Assembly (NCBI RefSeq): GCF_000758725.1
Contig: NZ_CP009428.1
Coordinates: forward strand, 186,001-250,000
Direction of reading: 5' to 3'
Length of the DNA: 64,000 nucleotides
Source of the DNA: Paenibacillus odorifer
GTDB lineage: Bacteria; Bacillota; Bacilli; Paenibacillales; Paenibacillaceae
Under the pieces are notes generated by a model. The model did not search any database. It worked only from the letters and a program-made list of their open reading frames with translations, and was not told where the DNA came from. Made by a program: the position numbers and the translations under genes. Of this stretch, positions 27,113 to 35,111 are shown piece by piece; the first letter of the stretch is position 1, and each line of letters begins with the position of its first letter.

Positions 27113-29698
27113 GTGGAAATTCAAACACGTGTACATACCATATTTCTGCTTGTAGGAGCAACGGAATGTGGGAAATCGACCTTTGCTAAAGAAGTTCTGA
27201 TCCCGCAGTTAAAACTAGAGGATGCTTCTAAAGGGTTACGTACGAATGTGCAGTACTTATCCTCGGATAGTATCCGTCAGGAGATATTGGGCTATGACTA
27301 TGATAAGTATGATCAGGTTATGCTGGAGGCGAGTTCGCATACCTTTCAATTATTGTTTGAGAGATTGAAGTTAGTCACTTCTTTTCCGATTAATGCGGAG
27401 TTTGTGGTGATGGATACCATTGGGCTATCCGAAGATTATCGTAGTAAAGTCCGTGAGATCGCCGGGCAAAATAATTACAATCTGGAGGTTATTCTGTTTG
27501 ATTACCGCAAACGGGAGGATTACTACGCCTCAGAGCGCTCGAAGAAGCTGATCTCCAATCATTTAAACCGGCTCAGAAAAGAAGTCTTGCCTGTTCTGTC
27601 ACGGGAAGGTTACAACAAGATTCATAAAGTGCGTGCTAAAGATTTTATTCTCGAGGGTGAAGGGATACCTAATCCGGACTACCGGGTGATTATACAGGAT
27701 TGGGATACTTACGCATCTACGGTACTTCTACAAGCACAAGAGTATATTGTGGTTGGGGATGTTCATGAGTGCGTCGAAGAGCTTCAGGGACTATTACGTA
27801 ATTACGGCTACCGGGAGCACGAAGGTAAGTTAAGTGCAACAGATAAGCTCAGTAACACACGAGTCATTCTTGCTGGTGACTGGATTGATAAGGGTAAAAA
27901 GACGCGGGAGACGATTGAGTTCTTATTTGATAACCGCGAGCATTTCCTATTTGTTATGGGCAATCACGAGAACTTTGTATACAAGTACGTAAAGGGGGAG
28001 ATTCAAGGAACCGATCCGGAACTGCTAAGAACGTACTTTGATTCCACCCAAGTGCTTAAGGAGGATACCGCGCTTTTTAGTAAATTTTCGGATTTAGTGG
28101 AGCAATCCCAGCCCTTTTACCGCTATATCGGTATGCAAGGTCCTTCTTTTTATGTTACCCATGCTCCTTGCCGTAATAAGTACATTGGTAAGCTGGATAC
28201 GAATTCACTACGCCATCAGCGTAACTTTCGGCTGGATCGTGAGGTTTCCTTTGAGGAACAGCTTGATTTCCTAAAGCAAGAGGCTGTGAGTAATCACCCC
28301 TTTCATCTCTTCGGACATATTGCAGCCAAGCAGACTTTTCGGATCAAAAACAAACTCCACCTTGACACAGGGAGTGCGCAGGGTAATGAACTAACTTCTG
28401 TTCGCATGTCGTTTAAACCTTTCTATAAAAGTCAAAAATCGCATGTGACTACGGTGCACGAAGAGCTACCTATCCTGTTCCGGGAAAAGCAAACCGTATC
28501 CTTGCTGGAGCTTGATTACGAGTCTGTGCGCAGACTGCAGTATTCCTCGCAGAACCGGGTCAACTTCATCTCCGGGACGATGTCACCTGCGGATAAGGAT
28601 GTGGCTGCCGGTGAGCTTGAGTCTCTGCGAAAAGGGTTGGATTATTTTGCCGAACGTCGTATTTCAGAAGTCGTTCTGCAGCCTAAATATATGGGATCAC
28701 GCTGTAGTTTGTACCTTTATCGGAACTTAGAGCAGTGTTATGCAATTAGCCGGAACGGCTATAAGGTTCAGGCGGTCGATCTGACGCCTATCTACGAACA
28801 GCTGCTTCATAAATTCGGAACCTATATGGCTGAGCAGGGGATCCGTGTGCTTTTACTGGATGGCGAGTTGCTGCCTTGGAAAGCGCTTGGGGATGGGTTA
28901 ATTGAGCGTCAGTTCCGGCCAATTGGCAAAGCGCTGGAGACAGAGCTGGATTTCTTAAGACAATATGGATTTGAGGAGTCACTGGGTAAACTGATACAGG
29001 ATTTTGAAGTAAGCGGGTTTGAACAAGACCAGCACCATATGTCGAAAGAGACGCTTAACAATAACTATGGGTCTCATGTTTACCAGACTTTTAAGCATGT
29101 CCGTGACATAAGAGAATCGTATGTAGATCTTGACCAGCGTGACGAAGCCTACCGAGTATACAAGCAGCAACTGGAGCTGTATGCGGGTGATGCGGAATTA
29201 GCATACAAACCTTTTGCAATCCTGAAGGAAGTGCTGGAGAATGGCGCTGAACGGTTACCTGACGGCAAAACCTCCGAACTATACAGTTTTTTAAATGATG
29301 ATGAATTTCTGGTTCTGGACTTGAAAGAGCCTGATGCTTACATCAGAGCAGAGGAGTATTTCGCAAAGATAACGGTAGAGAAACATATGGAGGGAATTGT
29401 AATCAAACCGGAGCAAGAACAGCAGGGGGTAGTCCCATACATGAAGGTCCGCAATCCGGGCTACCTGTCGATCATCTACGGGTACGACTACAAGTTTCCA
29501 CATAAGTATGCCAAGCTGATGAAGCAGAAGAATATCGCTCCTAAGCTTCGTACGTCCTTAATCGAACACCGACTGGGCAGACAAATGCTAGAAGTGAAGC
29601 TGGATGAGATCTCGTCTGACAACGAGGACTACAAGCAAATTGCAGCAAACTTGTTATTCGAGGTAACGAAAGAGAAAGAGATCGACCCGAGGTTGTAG
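27113..29698 (+). CDS. pnkp: Polynucleotide kinase-phosphatase-ligase Pnkp
   Basis: 861-residue three-domain RNA repair enzyme. Kinase: P-loop GATECGKST at residues 15-23. Phosphatase of the calcineurin type: GDVHE (D216, H218), GDWIDKGKK (D256) and GNHE (283-286). Ligase: nucleotidyltransferase motif KYMGSR with the lysine nucleophile K525, and MEGIVIKP near residue 760. It phosphorylates 5'-OH ends, removes 2',3'-cyclic or 3' phosphates and, activated by Hen1, seals the break; its best-known substrates are ribotoxin-cleaved tRNAs. GTG start at 27113, with AGGAGG at 27099-27104 inside the end of hen1. Length is close to the family's usual 850-870 residues. A terminator follows at 29750. Confidence 0.95.
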   Translation: MEIQTRVHTIFLLVGATECGKSTFAKEVLIPQLKLEDASKGLRTNVQYLSSDSIRQEILGYDYDKYDQVMLEASSHTFQLLFERLKLVTSFPINAEFVVMDTIGLSEDYRSKVREIAGQNNYNLEVILFDYRKREDYYASERSKKLISNHLNRLRKEVLPVLSREGYNKIHKVRAKDFILEGEGIPNPDYRVIIQDWDTYASTVLLQAQEYIVVGDVHECVEELQGLLRNYGYREHEGKLSATDKLSNTRVILAGDWIDKGKKTRETIEFLFDNREHFLFVMGNHENFVYKYVKGEIQGTDPELLRTYFDSTQVLKEDTALFSKFSDLVEQSQPFYRYIGMQGPSFYVTHAPCRNKYIGKLDTNSLRHQRNFRLDREVSFEEQLDFLKQEAVSNHPFHLFGHIAAKQTFRIKNKLHLDTGSAQGNELTSVRMSFKPFYKSQKSHVTTVHEELPILFREKQTVSLLELDYESVRRLQYSSQNRVNFISGTMSPADKDVAAGELESLRKGLDYFAERRISEVVLQPKYMGSRCSLYLYRNLEQCYAISRNGYKVQAVDLTPIYEQLLHKFGTYMAEQGIRVLLLDGELLPWKALGDGLIERQFRPIGKALETELDFLRQYGFEESLGKLIQDFEVSGFEQDQHHMSKETLNNNYGSHVYQTFKHVRDIRESYVDLDQRDEAYRVYKQQLELYAGDAELAYKPFAILKEVLENGAERLPDGKTSELYSFLNDDEFLVLDLKEPDAYIRAEEYFAKITVEKHMEGIVIKPEQEQQGVVPYMKVRNPGYLSIIYGYDYKFPHKYAKLMKQKNIAPKLRTSLIEHRLGRQMLEVKLDEISSDNEDYKQIAANLLFEVTKEKEIDPRL

Positions 29699-29749
29699 AG
29701 GATTGTTACAGGCGAAGAAACTTGGTTTGCCAATTATGAGAATGAGTTC

Positions 29750-29782
29750 AGGCTGTCGGGAAGGTCACGGCAGTCTTTTTTT
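29750..29782 (+). terminator. Terminator of the RNA-repair operon
   Basis: AGGCTGTCG pairs with CGGCAGTCT over 9 bp (two G-U pairs), followed by seven T residues, 52 nt after the pnkp stop codon. Confidence 0.85.
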
Positions 29783-29806
29783 CGTTCGGGGAGGAAGCGG
29801 AAACAG

Positions 29807-29853
29807 CTATCTTGCAACAAACAGACAAATTAATGCAAGAAAACGTAAGATAG
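29807..29853. promoter_or_regulatory. Inverted repeat upstream of the LytTR gene
   Basis: CTATCTT (29807-29813) and AAGATAG (29847-29853) are inverted copies with a 33-bp spacing, about 55 bp before the LytTR start. LytTR proteins often bind paired sites upstream of their own gene, so this could be an autoregulatory target. Confidence 0.3.
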
Positions 29854-29907
29854 TGGTCATAGGCCTTTTTTGATAATAATATGAAACCTGAGAGGAGGCA
29901 GCACAAC

Positions 29908-30357
29908 TTGGAAATCATTTTTGAAGAGGACATAGAAATGGACCGGGGTACTACGAAAGTAACAACCCACCCGGCTGAAAAGGAACATTGGGCAAATATC
30001 GAAGTAGCCATTCAAACATCGGAGAAACGGATCATGGTCATCAACGCCAAAAATGATCGCAATGTCTCGATTGTATCCAGCTCAATCGCGGTCATAGAGC
30101 CGGAAGGCCGTATGTGCAGTGTACGTGTAATTACGGGAGAAATGTTTCTTCTTAATACACGATTGAAATTTGTTGAAGAAGTTCTGAATTCACCTCAGTT
30201 TATAAAAATTAATAATCAGACCATAATCAACACCAGCTACATAAAAGAGTTCTCAGCAACGGATAATGCGAGAATAAAAGTGATTCTGACGAATGGTTCT
30301 TGTTATTTTGTCAGCCGCTATTATATTAAAAATTTCAGGAGGAACTATCATGGTTAA
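29908..30357 (+). CDS. LytTR-domain DNA-binding regulator
   Basis: 149-residue regulator. The C-terminal 95 residues form a LytTR domain (SIAVIEPEGRMCSVRVITGEMFLLNTRLKFVEEVL, then FIKINNQTIINTSYIKEF and a final NGSCYFVSRYYIKNFRR). The N-terminal part is a short non-receiver segment, so this is a one-component regulator and not a response regulator. The TTG at 29908, 9 nt after AGGAGG, gives the usual length for this family. It overlaps the following DUF3021 gene by 8 bp; LytTR-DUF3021 pairs of this kind are common in Firmicutes. Confidence 0.88.
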   Translation: MEIIFEEDIEMDRGTTKVTTHPAEKEHWANIEVAIQTSEKRIMVINAKNDRNVSIVSSSIAVIEPEGRMCSVRVITGEMFLLNTRLKFVEEVLNSPQFIKINNQTIINTSYIKEFSATDNARIKVILTNGSCYFVSRYYIKNFRRNYHG

Positions 30358-30760
30358 TCAATTAAAAAATTCATTTTTTCAGGTGTTTACTTTAACTTCT
30401 TTATGGATAACGCTACTGTTAACTGTGTTTTTCAAGGATCAATCTATTGATATGTTATATCTATGGCGTATTGCAGGTATCGCCATTATTTCCGCGGGGA
30501 TATTCGGAGTGATGTACAATGTGTTGTGGAACTATTTCACGTTAAGACCGCTTTGGAATATTCTGATTTCTTCGACCTTCAGTATATTTGGCGGAATGGG
30601 AATGGTGTGGTTATTCTCAAAAGAAATGTTCAACTTCATAAGCCCCTGGTTGCCTGGAATGTTGTTGTTATCGGTTATACTGCACACTATAGCTTTCTAT
30701 TTCTACGCCAGAATTAATAGCAGGAAACAAGCTGAGGAGTTAAATAAAATTTTGAAATAA
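30350..30760 (+). CDS. DUF3021 membrane protein paired with the LytTR regulator
   Basis: 136-residue integral membrane protein with four predicted helices (residues about 10-26, 38-58, 66-88 and 97-118) and a basic C-terminus. The architecture and position behind a LytTR gene identify DUF3021, which is thought to modulate its partner regulator. The ATG at 30350 follows CAGGAGGAA and lies inside the last codons of the LytTR gene. The target genes are not obvious in this window. Confidence 0.85.
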   Translation: MVNQLKNSFFQVFTLTSLWITLLLTVFFKDQSIDMLYLWRIAGIAIISAGIFGVMYNVLWNYFTLRPLWNILISSTFSIFGGMGMVWLFSKEMFNFISPWLPGMLLLSVILHTIAFYFYARINSRKQAEELNKILK

Positions 30761-30781
30761 CCTCGTTCTAATTGTAAAAAC

Positions 30782-30812
30782 AGGAGGACGCACCTTATCG
30801 GTCCGTCCTCCT
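30782..30812. terminator. Terminator between convergent DUF3021 and GH94 genes
   Basis: AGGAGGACG and CGTCCTCCT pair over 9 bp. On the minus strand the stem is followed by TGTTTTTAC, so it ends the GH94 transcript best. Confidence 0.8.
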
Positions 30813-30834
30813 ATCTATTCCTCATAAATACGCT

Positions 30835-33216
30835 TTAACCCATAATAACGAGCACGTTGTTTTCTGGCGCCATTTTGGCGACGGGGATCAGGTTGCCTTG
30901 AATTTCTTCACCGTTAATAACGATATGGGTAACCCCTTTTTGTACACCTTTCTTGTTCTCCACCTGGATGTTCAGCTTCTTCCCACGGAATTCCCGGACC
31001 ATGGAAAAGTCTGTCCAGTCGGAAGGAACACACGGGTTGAGGCGAAGGCCATCAAATTGCGGTTGAACCCCCATAATACCTTCCACCAAGGAGACCATTA
31101 CGGTTGAAGCGGTGCCGGTCAGCCAGTGGACATGGGCCCGGCCTTGATATGGGCTGTCCTTGGACTCGACAAACTGGCCATGTACATAAGGCTCGAGTTT
31201 GCGGATTTCGGCCTTATCGTTCATGCTGGCCGGACTGCAATTCAGGAAGTATTCGAACGCGCGCCCACCGTTGCCAATCATGGTTTCCGCCAGAATGAGC
31301 CATCCCTGCGGCTGGCTGAAGATGCCGCCGTTTTCCTTAGTTGAGGCGTTGAAAAGAGCCATCAACGCTACTGGCAAACCGTATTCACGGAACGGTGGGT
31401 AGAATAACATAGTGCCGTAATCGGTCCGCAGATTCTCATACACTTTGTCCATGGAGAGCTTCGCCTGATCCGGGCGGGCTGCACCGCTTAATACGGCCCA
31501 GCTTTGCGGATTAAGCCAAATTTTGGCCTCATCATTCTCCCAGGAGCCGATGGTATAGTTGTCTTCTGTAAATCCGCGGACGAATTGATCGTTCTCCCAA
31601 GCGTGCTTTTGAATGTTATCGTCCAGCTCATCAAGCAGGCCCTGCGCCCATTGAATGTCTTCAGGCTTGTTCTTATTTTGTGCAATTTCCATGAACACCT
31701 TGAATGCCATATACAGCTGGAATGCGACGAACAACGACTCGCCCTTCGCTCCAAGCCGTAGACAATCGTTCCAGTCGGCATGAAGCCCAACCGGCATGCC
31801 GTGTGCGCCCATACGATCCAGACTGAACTGAAGCGCCTGGCGCAAATGCTCGTACACAGTGCCCTCACCTTTATCCGAATAAGGGATTATTTCATCTGTA
31901 AAATCCCAGTTGCCACTTTCATTCAAGTATTTAATGACGGTTGGGAACAGCCATAAAGCGTCATCGGCCCGATAATGGGGATGACCAGTTTCCCGTACAT
32001 ATTCCGGATCATCCGGTGTGCCCTCATGCCCAGGATTGTGGTCAAATTTCACCAACGGAAGTCCACCGCCGTTGGAAACCTGGGCGGATATCATCAGTCT
32101 AAGACGTTCAAGGGCCATCTCATGATCCAGATGAATGATGCCTTGAATATCCTGCACCGTATCCCGATAGCCCAGTCCATTACGAAGACCGGAGTATTGG
32201 AAAGAGGCTGCTCGTGACCAGATGAAAGTGATAAAGCATTGATATGCATTCCAAGTGTTGATCATGTTGTTCAGGTTATCGCTTGGTGTCTGGACCTGGA
32301 AGCGGTTAAGCTTGCTGTGCCAGAATGCTTTTAACTCTTCGAGTTCTTTATCTACCACGGACAAGTCTTTATAATGGCTGAGAATCTCGGAAGCGCCTTT
32401 CTCATCATACTGTCCCAGTAGAAATGCGATTTCTTTCTCTTCTCCCGGCTGCAAATCTACGTTAATCTGCAGGGCACCGCAGGAGTTAGTATTGTAGTTT
32501 AATGAATTGGAGCATTGGCCGTTCTCCACAGAGGCTGGATTGCCATAACTGCGGTAATCGCCTAGGAACGTATCCCGGTCACCGTCATAAGCGGTAACTT
32601 CTGCACCTGCAGCGCCGAAGAATCTCCAGGTCTGTTCTTCGGGGGTGTTTTCATTGATGACTTGAAGGATCATATTATTTTTATAGTAGGTCCGTGAAAT
32701 AAACAAAGTGTACTGAAGGTTGACGGTATCCTGCTCGTAGTTGTTATTGTTGGTTAATTCAACAAATCCGAAGAGAGCCAGCTTGCGTGCTTTGGAGTCA
32801 TCATTGCGCACCTTCATGCGCCACACCTCGTAGGTTTTGTTCAGTGGCACATAATATAATGATTCTGTATGGATGTTATCGTAATCCGAGACGAGGTTCG
32901 TGTATCCGGTTCCATGATGGCATACGGACTTATATTGCTCCAGATCTTTACCCACAGGCTGCCAGGAGCCGGACCAATAATCCCCGTTCTCCAAATCTCT
33001 CACGTAAATATAGCGTCCGGGCTCGTCCTTAGAGTTGAAGTGGTAACGGATATGCCGCCCATTTGCGCCAGATTTTACAAAGCTATAACCGCCTGCGTTA
33101 CCTGAGATGATCGCGCCATATTCCGGCGAGCCGAGGTAATTCGCCCAAGGGGCAGGCGTATTCGGCTTGGTAATGAGGTATTCCTTGTTTTTTTCATCAA
33201 AACAACCATATTGCAT
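30835..33216 (-). CDS. GH94 family disaccharide phosphorylase
   Basis: 793-residue cytosolic phosphorylase of glycoside hydrolase family 94. It begins MQYGCFDEKNKEYLITKPNTP, with the PWANYLGSPEYG segment and a GGYSF motif typical of the N-terminal beta-sandwich. The catalytic (alpha/alpha)6 barrel carries the general-acid aspartate in HADWNDCLRLG and the motif GLRNGLGYRDTVQD. It splits a beta-linked disaccharide with phosphate, giving a sugar-1-phosphate and saving ATP. Cellobiose, laminaribiose or chitobiose could be the substrate; I cannot tell by eye. The ATG at 33216 lies 7 nt behind AGGAGG; the ATG at 33222 is too close. No transporter adjoins it. Confidence 0.88.
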   Translation of the reverse strand: MQYGCFDEKNKEYLITKPNTPAPWANYLGSPEYGAIISGNAGGYSFVKSGANGRHIRYHFNSKDEPGRYIYVRDLENGDYWSGSWQPVGKDLEQYKSVCHHGTGYTNLVSDYDNIHTESLYYVPLNKTYEVWRMKVRNDDSKARKLALFGFVELTNNNNYEQDTVNLQYTLFISRTYYKNNMILQVINENTPEEQTWRFFGAAGAEVTAYDGDRDTFLGDYRSYGNPASVENGQCSNSLNYNTNSCGALQINVDLQPGEEKEIAFLLGQYDEKGASEILSHYKDLSVVDKELEELKAFWHSKLNRFQVQTPSDNLNNMINTWNAYQCFITFIWSRAASFQYSGLRNGLGYRDTVQDIQGIIHLDHEMALERLRLMISAQVSNGGGLPLVKFDHNPGHEGTPDDPEYVRETGHPHYRADDALWLFPTVIKYLNESGNWDFTDEIIPYSDKGEGTVYEHLRQALQFSLDRMGAHGMPVGLHADWNDCLRLGAKGESLFVAFQLYMAFKVFMEIAQNKNKPEDIQWAQGLLDELDDNIQKHAWENDQFVRGFTEDNYTIGSWENDEAKIWLNPQSWAVLSGAARPDQAKLSMDKVYENLRTDYGTMLFYPPFREYGLPVALMALFNASTKENGGIFSQPQGWLILAETMIGNGGRAFEYFLNCSPASMNDKAEIRKLEPYVHGQFVESKDSPYQGRAHVHWLTGTASTVMVSLVEGIMGVQPQFDGLRLNPCVPSDWTDFSMVREFRGKKLNIQVENKKGVQKGVTHIVINGEEIQGNLIPVAKMAPENNVLVIMG

Positions 33217-33256
33217 AACCATTCCTCCTATTAAGTGGTTAATGGGTCAATCTATA

Positions 33257-33266
33257 AACGCGCGTT
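33257..33266. promoter_or_regulatory. Palindrome upstream of the GH94 gene, LacI-type operator candidate
   Basis: AACGCGCGTT is a perfect palindrome with a central CG, 41 bp before the GH94 start, in the flank TGTGAACGCGCGTTTATA. LacI-family sugar regulators bind such sites. It is not a good match to the CcpA cre consensus. Confidence 0.35.
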
Positions 33267-33385
33267 CACAAAGGGGTGAAATATCCATGTGTAATTTTAT
33301 TATAAGATACTTTTAGTAAATCGATAACCCTATATTTTAGCGAAAAAACGAACAAAAATGCTAACTTTTTTGGTAGGTGTAAAGC

Positions 33386-33415
33386 GAAAGACACCTTGAA
33401 AGGTGTCTTTTTTTA
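33386..33415. terminator. Terminator hairpin after the anti-sigma gene
   Basis: AAAGACACCTT pairs with AAGGTGTCTTT over 11 bp. The longer T-run is on the plus strand, but the only gene that needs it is the minus-strand anti-sigma gene ending at 33430. Confidence 0.75.
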
Positions 33416-33429
33416 TTTTTGCGGCATGT

Positions 33430-34038
33430 CTACTCCACTAAAACACCATTAACAAACGTCATAGTTTTATCTTTGAATTCAAGAATAAACTTGTTTGGAA
33501 AATCCAGATCGGTATGAATCTCCGTCCCCAACATAACTTTTTTTCCTACATCATCAAAGGGATTATGAAGTAAACCTCTAGGCGTATACCTAGTTTCAGA
33601 ACCGATTACATTATTATTCTCATCGCGGATAAATTTAGTTTTTCCTGAGAACACGAGGTCCTTGCCATTTTCCAAAGTTAGATGAACCTCCAAACGATCC
33701 TTTGTCTTCTGATAATCTATGACTACATCTTTAGAGGATACAGGGAAACCGATAACAAAAAAACCAATAAGGGCCGTAGCCAGTATAAGTACCGATAAGA
33801 CGGAAAAAATGAGAGTTTTTATATTCTTTTTTTTCACTTTTTTAAAATAATTGAGTTTGTTAACTTCCTCTTTATCAATAATAGGCACACTTAGATTTGC
33901 TGTGGCGGTCATTTCATTATAGGATTGAAGGCAGCTTTCACAGGATTTCAGGTGTTTTTCGATTTCTTCGTTACTATGTACAGAGGTTAGCTTTTCAATA
34001 TAGGAAGGTAATAAATCCTGAATAATCTCGCATTTCAT
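33430..34038 (-). CDS. Anti-sigma factor with zinc-binding N-terminus and one membrane span
   Basis: 202-residue membrane protein. The N-terminus MKCEIIQDLLPSYIEKLTS with the HLKSCESC motif (residues about 29-36) is the zf-HC2 anti-sigma fold. One transmembrane helix follows at about 76-97 and the C-terminal 105 residues are extracellular and beta-rich (VVIDYQKTKDRLEVHLTLENGK). It should hold the neighbouring ECF sigma factor inactive until a surface signal arrives. It overlaps the sigma gene by 4 bp (ATGA), a typical coupled arrangement. The signal is unknown. Confidence 0.88.
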   Translation of the reverse strand: MKCEIIQDLLPSYIEKLTSVHSNEEIEKHLKSCESCLQSYNEMTATANLSVPIIDKEEVNKLNYFKKVKKKNIKTLIFSVLSVLILATALIGFFVIGFPVSSKDVVIDYQKTKDRLEVHLTLENGKDLVFSGKTKFIRDENNNVIGSETRYTPRGLLHNPFDDVGKKVMLGTEIHTDLDFPNKFILEFKDKTMTFVNGVLVE

Positions 34039-34517
34039 GAAGATCTTCCTTTCATCAATTTTTGTTTTCCACGGTAAAAGGTAACTCTTGCCCAGGTTTC
34101 ATCTCTTCCAAGAATTTCGCCAATTTCCCGAAAACTGAATTCTCCGGTTAAACGCAGATATAATACTTCTTTGGTATTTGGATCAAGTAAATGAAGTTGT
34201 TTAAATAAATCCATTTTGTCCTGAGCAAAAATGAACTGGGATTCTGTTGAATTTGCGTTAGCCAAAGAAGCGTCTTCTAATTCCTCAGACTTCCGCTTGC
34301 GCTGCTTGTCCAGCTCCTGATACCACACATGTTTAGCAATTTGACAGAGCCATACGTATACTTTGCAGGTCCCATCGTATTTGTCTATCGATTTTATAGC
34401 TCTATAAAAAGTTTCTTGGGTAATTTCTTCTGCCAGCAAGTGATTATGACAAAGGCTAAATACGAATTTATATACTTGGGTTGAATATTCCCTGTATAAT
34501 TGCTCGTTGTCCTGCAT
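34035..34517 (-). CDS. ECF-family RNA polymerase sigma factor
   Basis: 160-residue extracytoplasmic-function sigma factor. Region 2 (YREYSTQVYKFVFSLCHNHLLAEEITQETFYRAI, residues about 8-42) includes the core-binding and -10 recognition helix. Region 4 (LDPNTKEVLYLRLTGEFSFREIGEILGRDETWARVTFYRGKQKL, about 110-153) holds the -35-binding helix-turn-helix. The gene is followed by its anti-sigma factor with a 4-bp overlap. A GAGGTGAAT site precedes the ATG. An ECF-like promoter upstream suggests autoregulation. Confidence 0.93.
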   Translation of the reverse strand: MQDNEQLYREYSTQVYKFVFSLCHNHLLAEEITQETFYRAIKSIDKYDGTCKVYVWLCQIAKHVWYQELDKQRKRKSEELEDASLANANSTESQFIFAQDKMDLFKQLHLLDPNTKEVLYLRLTGEFSFREIGEILGRDETWARVTFYRGKQKLMKGRSS

Positions 34518-34539
34518 CCATTCACCTCCTCAAGTTATA

Positions 34540-34566
34540 TATCCGTAAAAAGCTATAAACGTTACA
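34540..34566 (-). promoter_or_regulatory. ECF-type promoter of the sigma/anti-sigma operon
   Basis: On the minus strand TGTAAC (34561-34566) and CGGATA (34540-34545) are 15 bp apart. They resemble the AAC and CGT elements of Bacillus ECF promoters and lie just before the sigma gene, as expected for autoregulation. Confidence 0.5.
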
Positions 34567-34721
34567 AGTTTTTTTTAAAAAATTTGATTTATACAATTAT
34601 CGCTTTCATCCCCGGTATGTGAGGGAATTAAGGAGGTTCAGCGTTAAGGCTGGTTTCACAGTAGGGTTACCCTTTATAATTACATGAGATCTTATTGTAC
34701 AAGTTACAAGGGGGTTCATAT

Positions 34722-35063
34722 ATGATAACAAAGGTAAACCGGCAGTTAAATGAGGGTCCTAAAATTCAAAAAGAACAAGAGCTTGTTACCAAAATGATTC
34801 GTATATATTGTAAGAAAAAACATCATCATAAGGGGTTTTGTGAGGAATGTCAGGAATTAAATGAGTATGCGCTGAAGAGGCTAGCCTATTGTAAATTTGG
34901 TGAAGAGAAAACAGCTTGTGCCAAATGTCCTGTTCATTGTTACAAACCGGATTATCGCCAAAGAATTAAAGGGGTTATGCGTTTTTCTGGTCCGTGGATG
35001 CTGCTCTATCATCCCATTGAGTCGATTAGGCATATTCCGCTACCCAATAAATTGAGAAAATAA
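34722..35063 (+). CDS. YgbA-like cysteine-rich protein (nitrous oxide-stimulated promoter family)
   Basis: 113-residue protein with a conserved cysteine pattern: YCKKKHHHKGFCEECQEL near residues 27-44, then YCKFGEEKTACAKCPVHCY near 54-72. This is the signature of the YgbA/'nitrous oxide-stimulated promoter' family, found near nitrosative-stress genes in other bacteria. The cysteines probably bind iron-sulphur or another metal. The C-terminal GPWMLLYHP segment is also family-typical. The ATG at 34722 follows AAGGGGG; the earlier in-frame start at 34695 has none. It is divergent from the ECF sigma operon and is probably transcribed alone. Confidence 0.82.
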   Translation: MITKVNRQLNEGPKIQKEQELVTKMIRIYCKKKHHHKGFCEECQELNEYALKRLAYCKFGEEKTACAKCPVHCYKPDYRQRIKGVMRFSGPWMLLYHPIESIRHIPLPNKLRK

Positions 35064-35070
35064 GTGAAAA

Positions 35071-35097
35071 CCGGACATCATTTGATGCCCGGCTTAA
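35071..35097 (+). terminator. Weak terminator after the YgbA-like gene
   Basis: CCGGACATCA pairs with TGATGCCCGG with one mismatch and is followed by CTTAATGTGTTTTT. The T-run is displaced, so efficiency is doubtful. It also lies at the 3' end of the convergent glycosyltransferase gene. Confidence 0.55.
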
Positions 35098-35111
35098 TGT
35101 GTTTTTAGATA

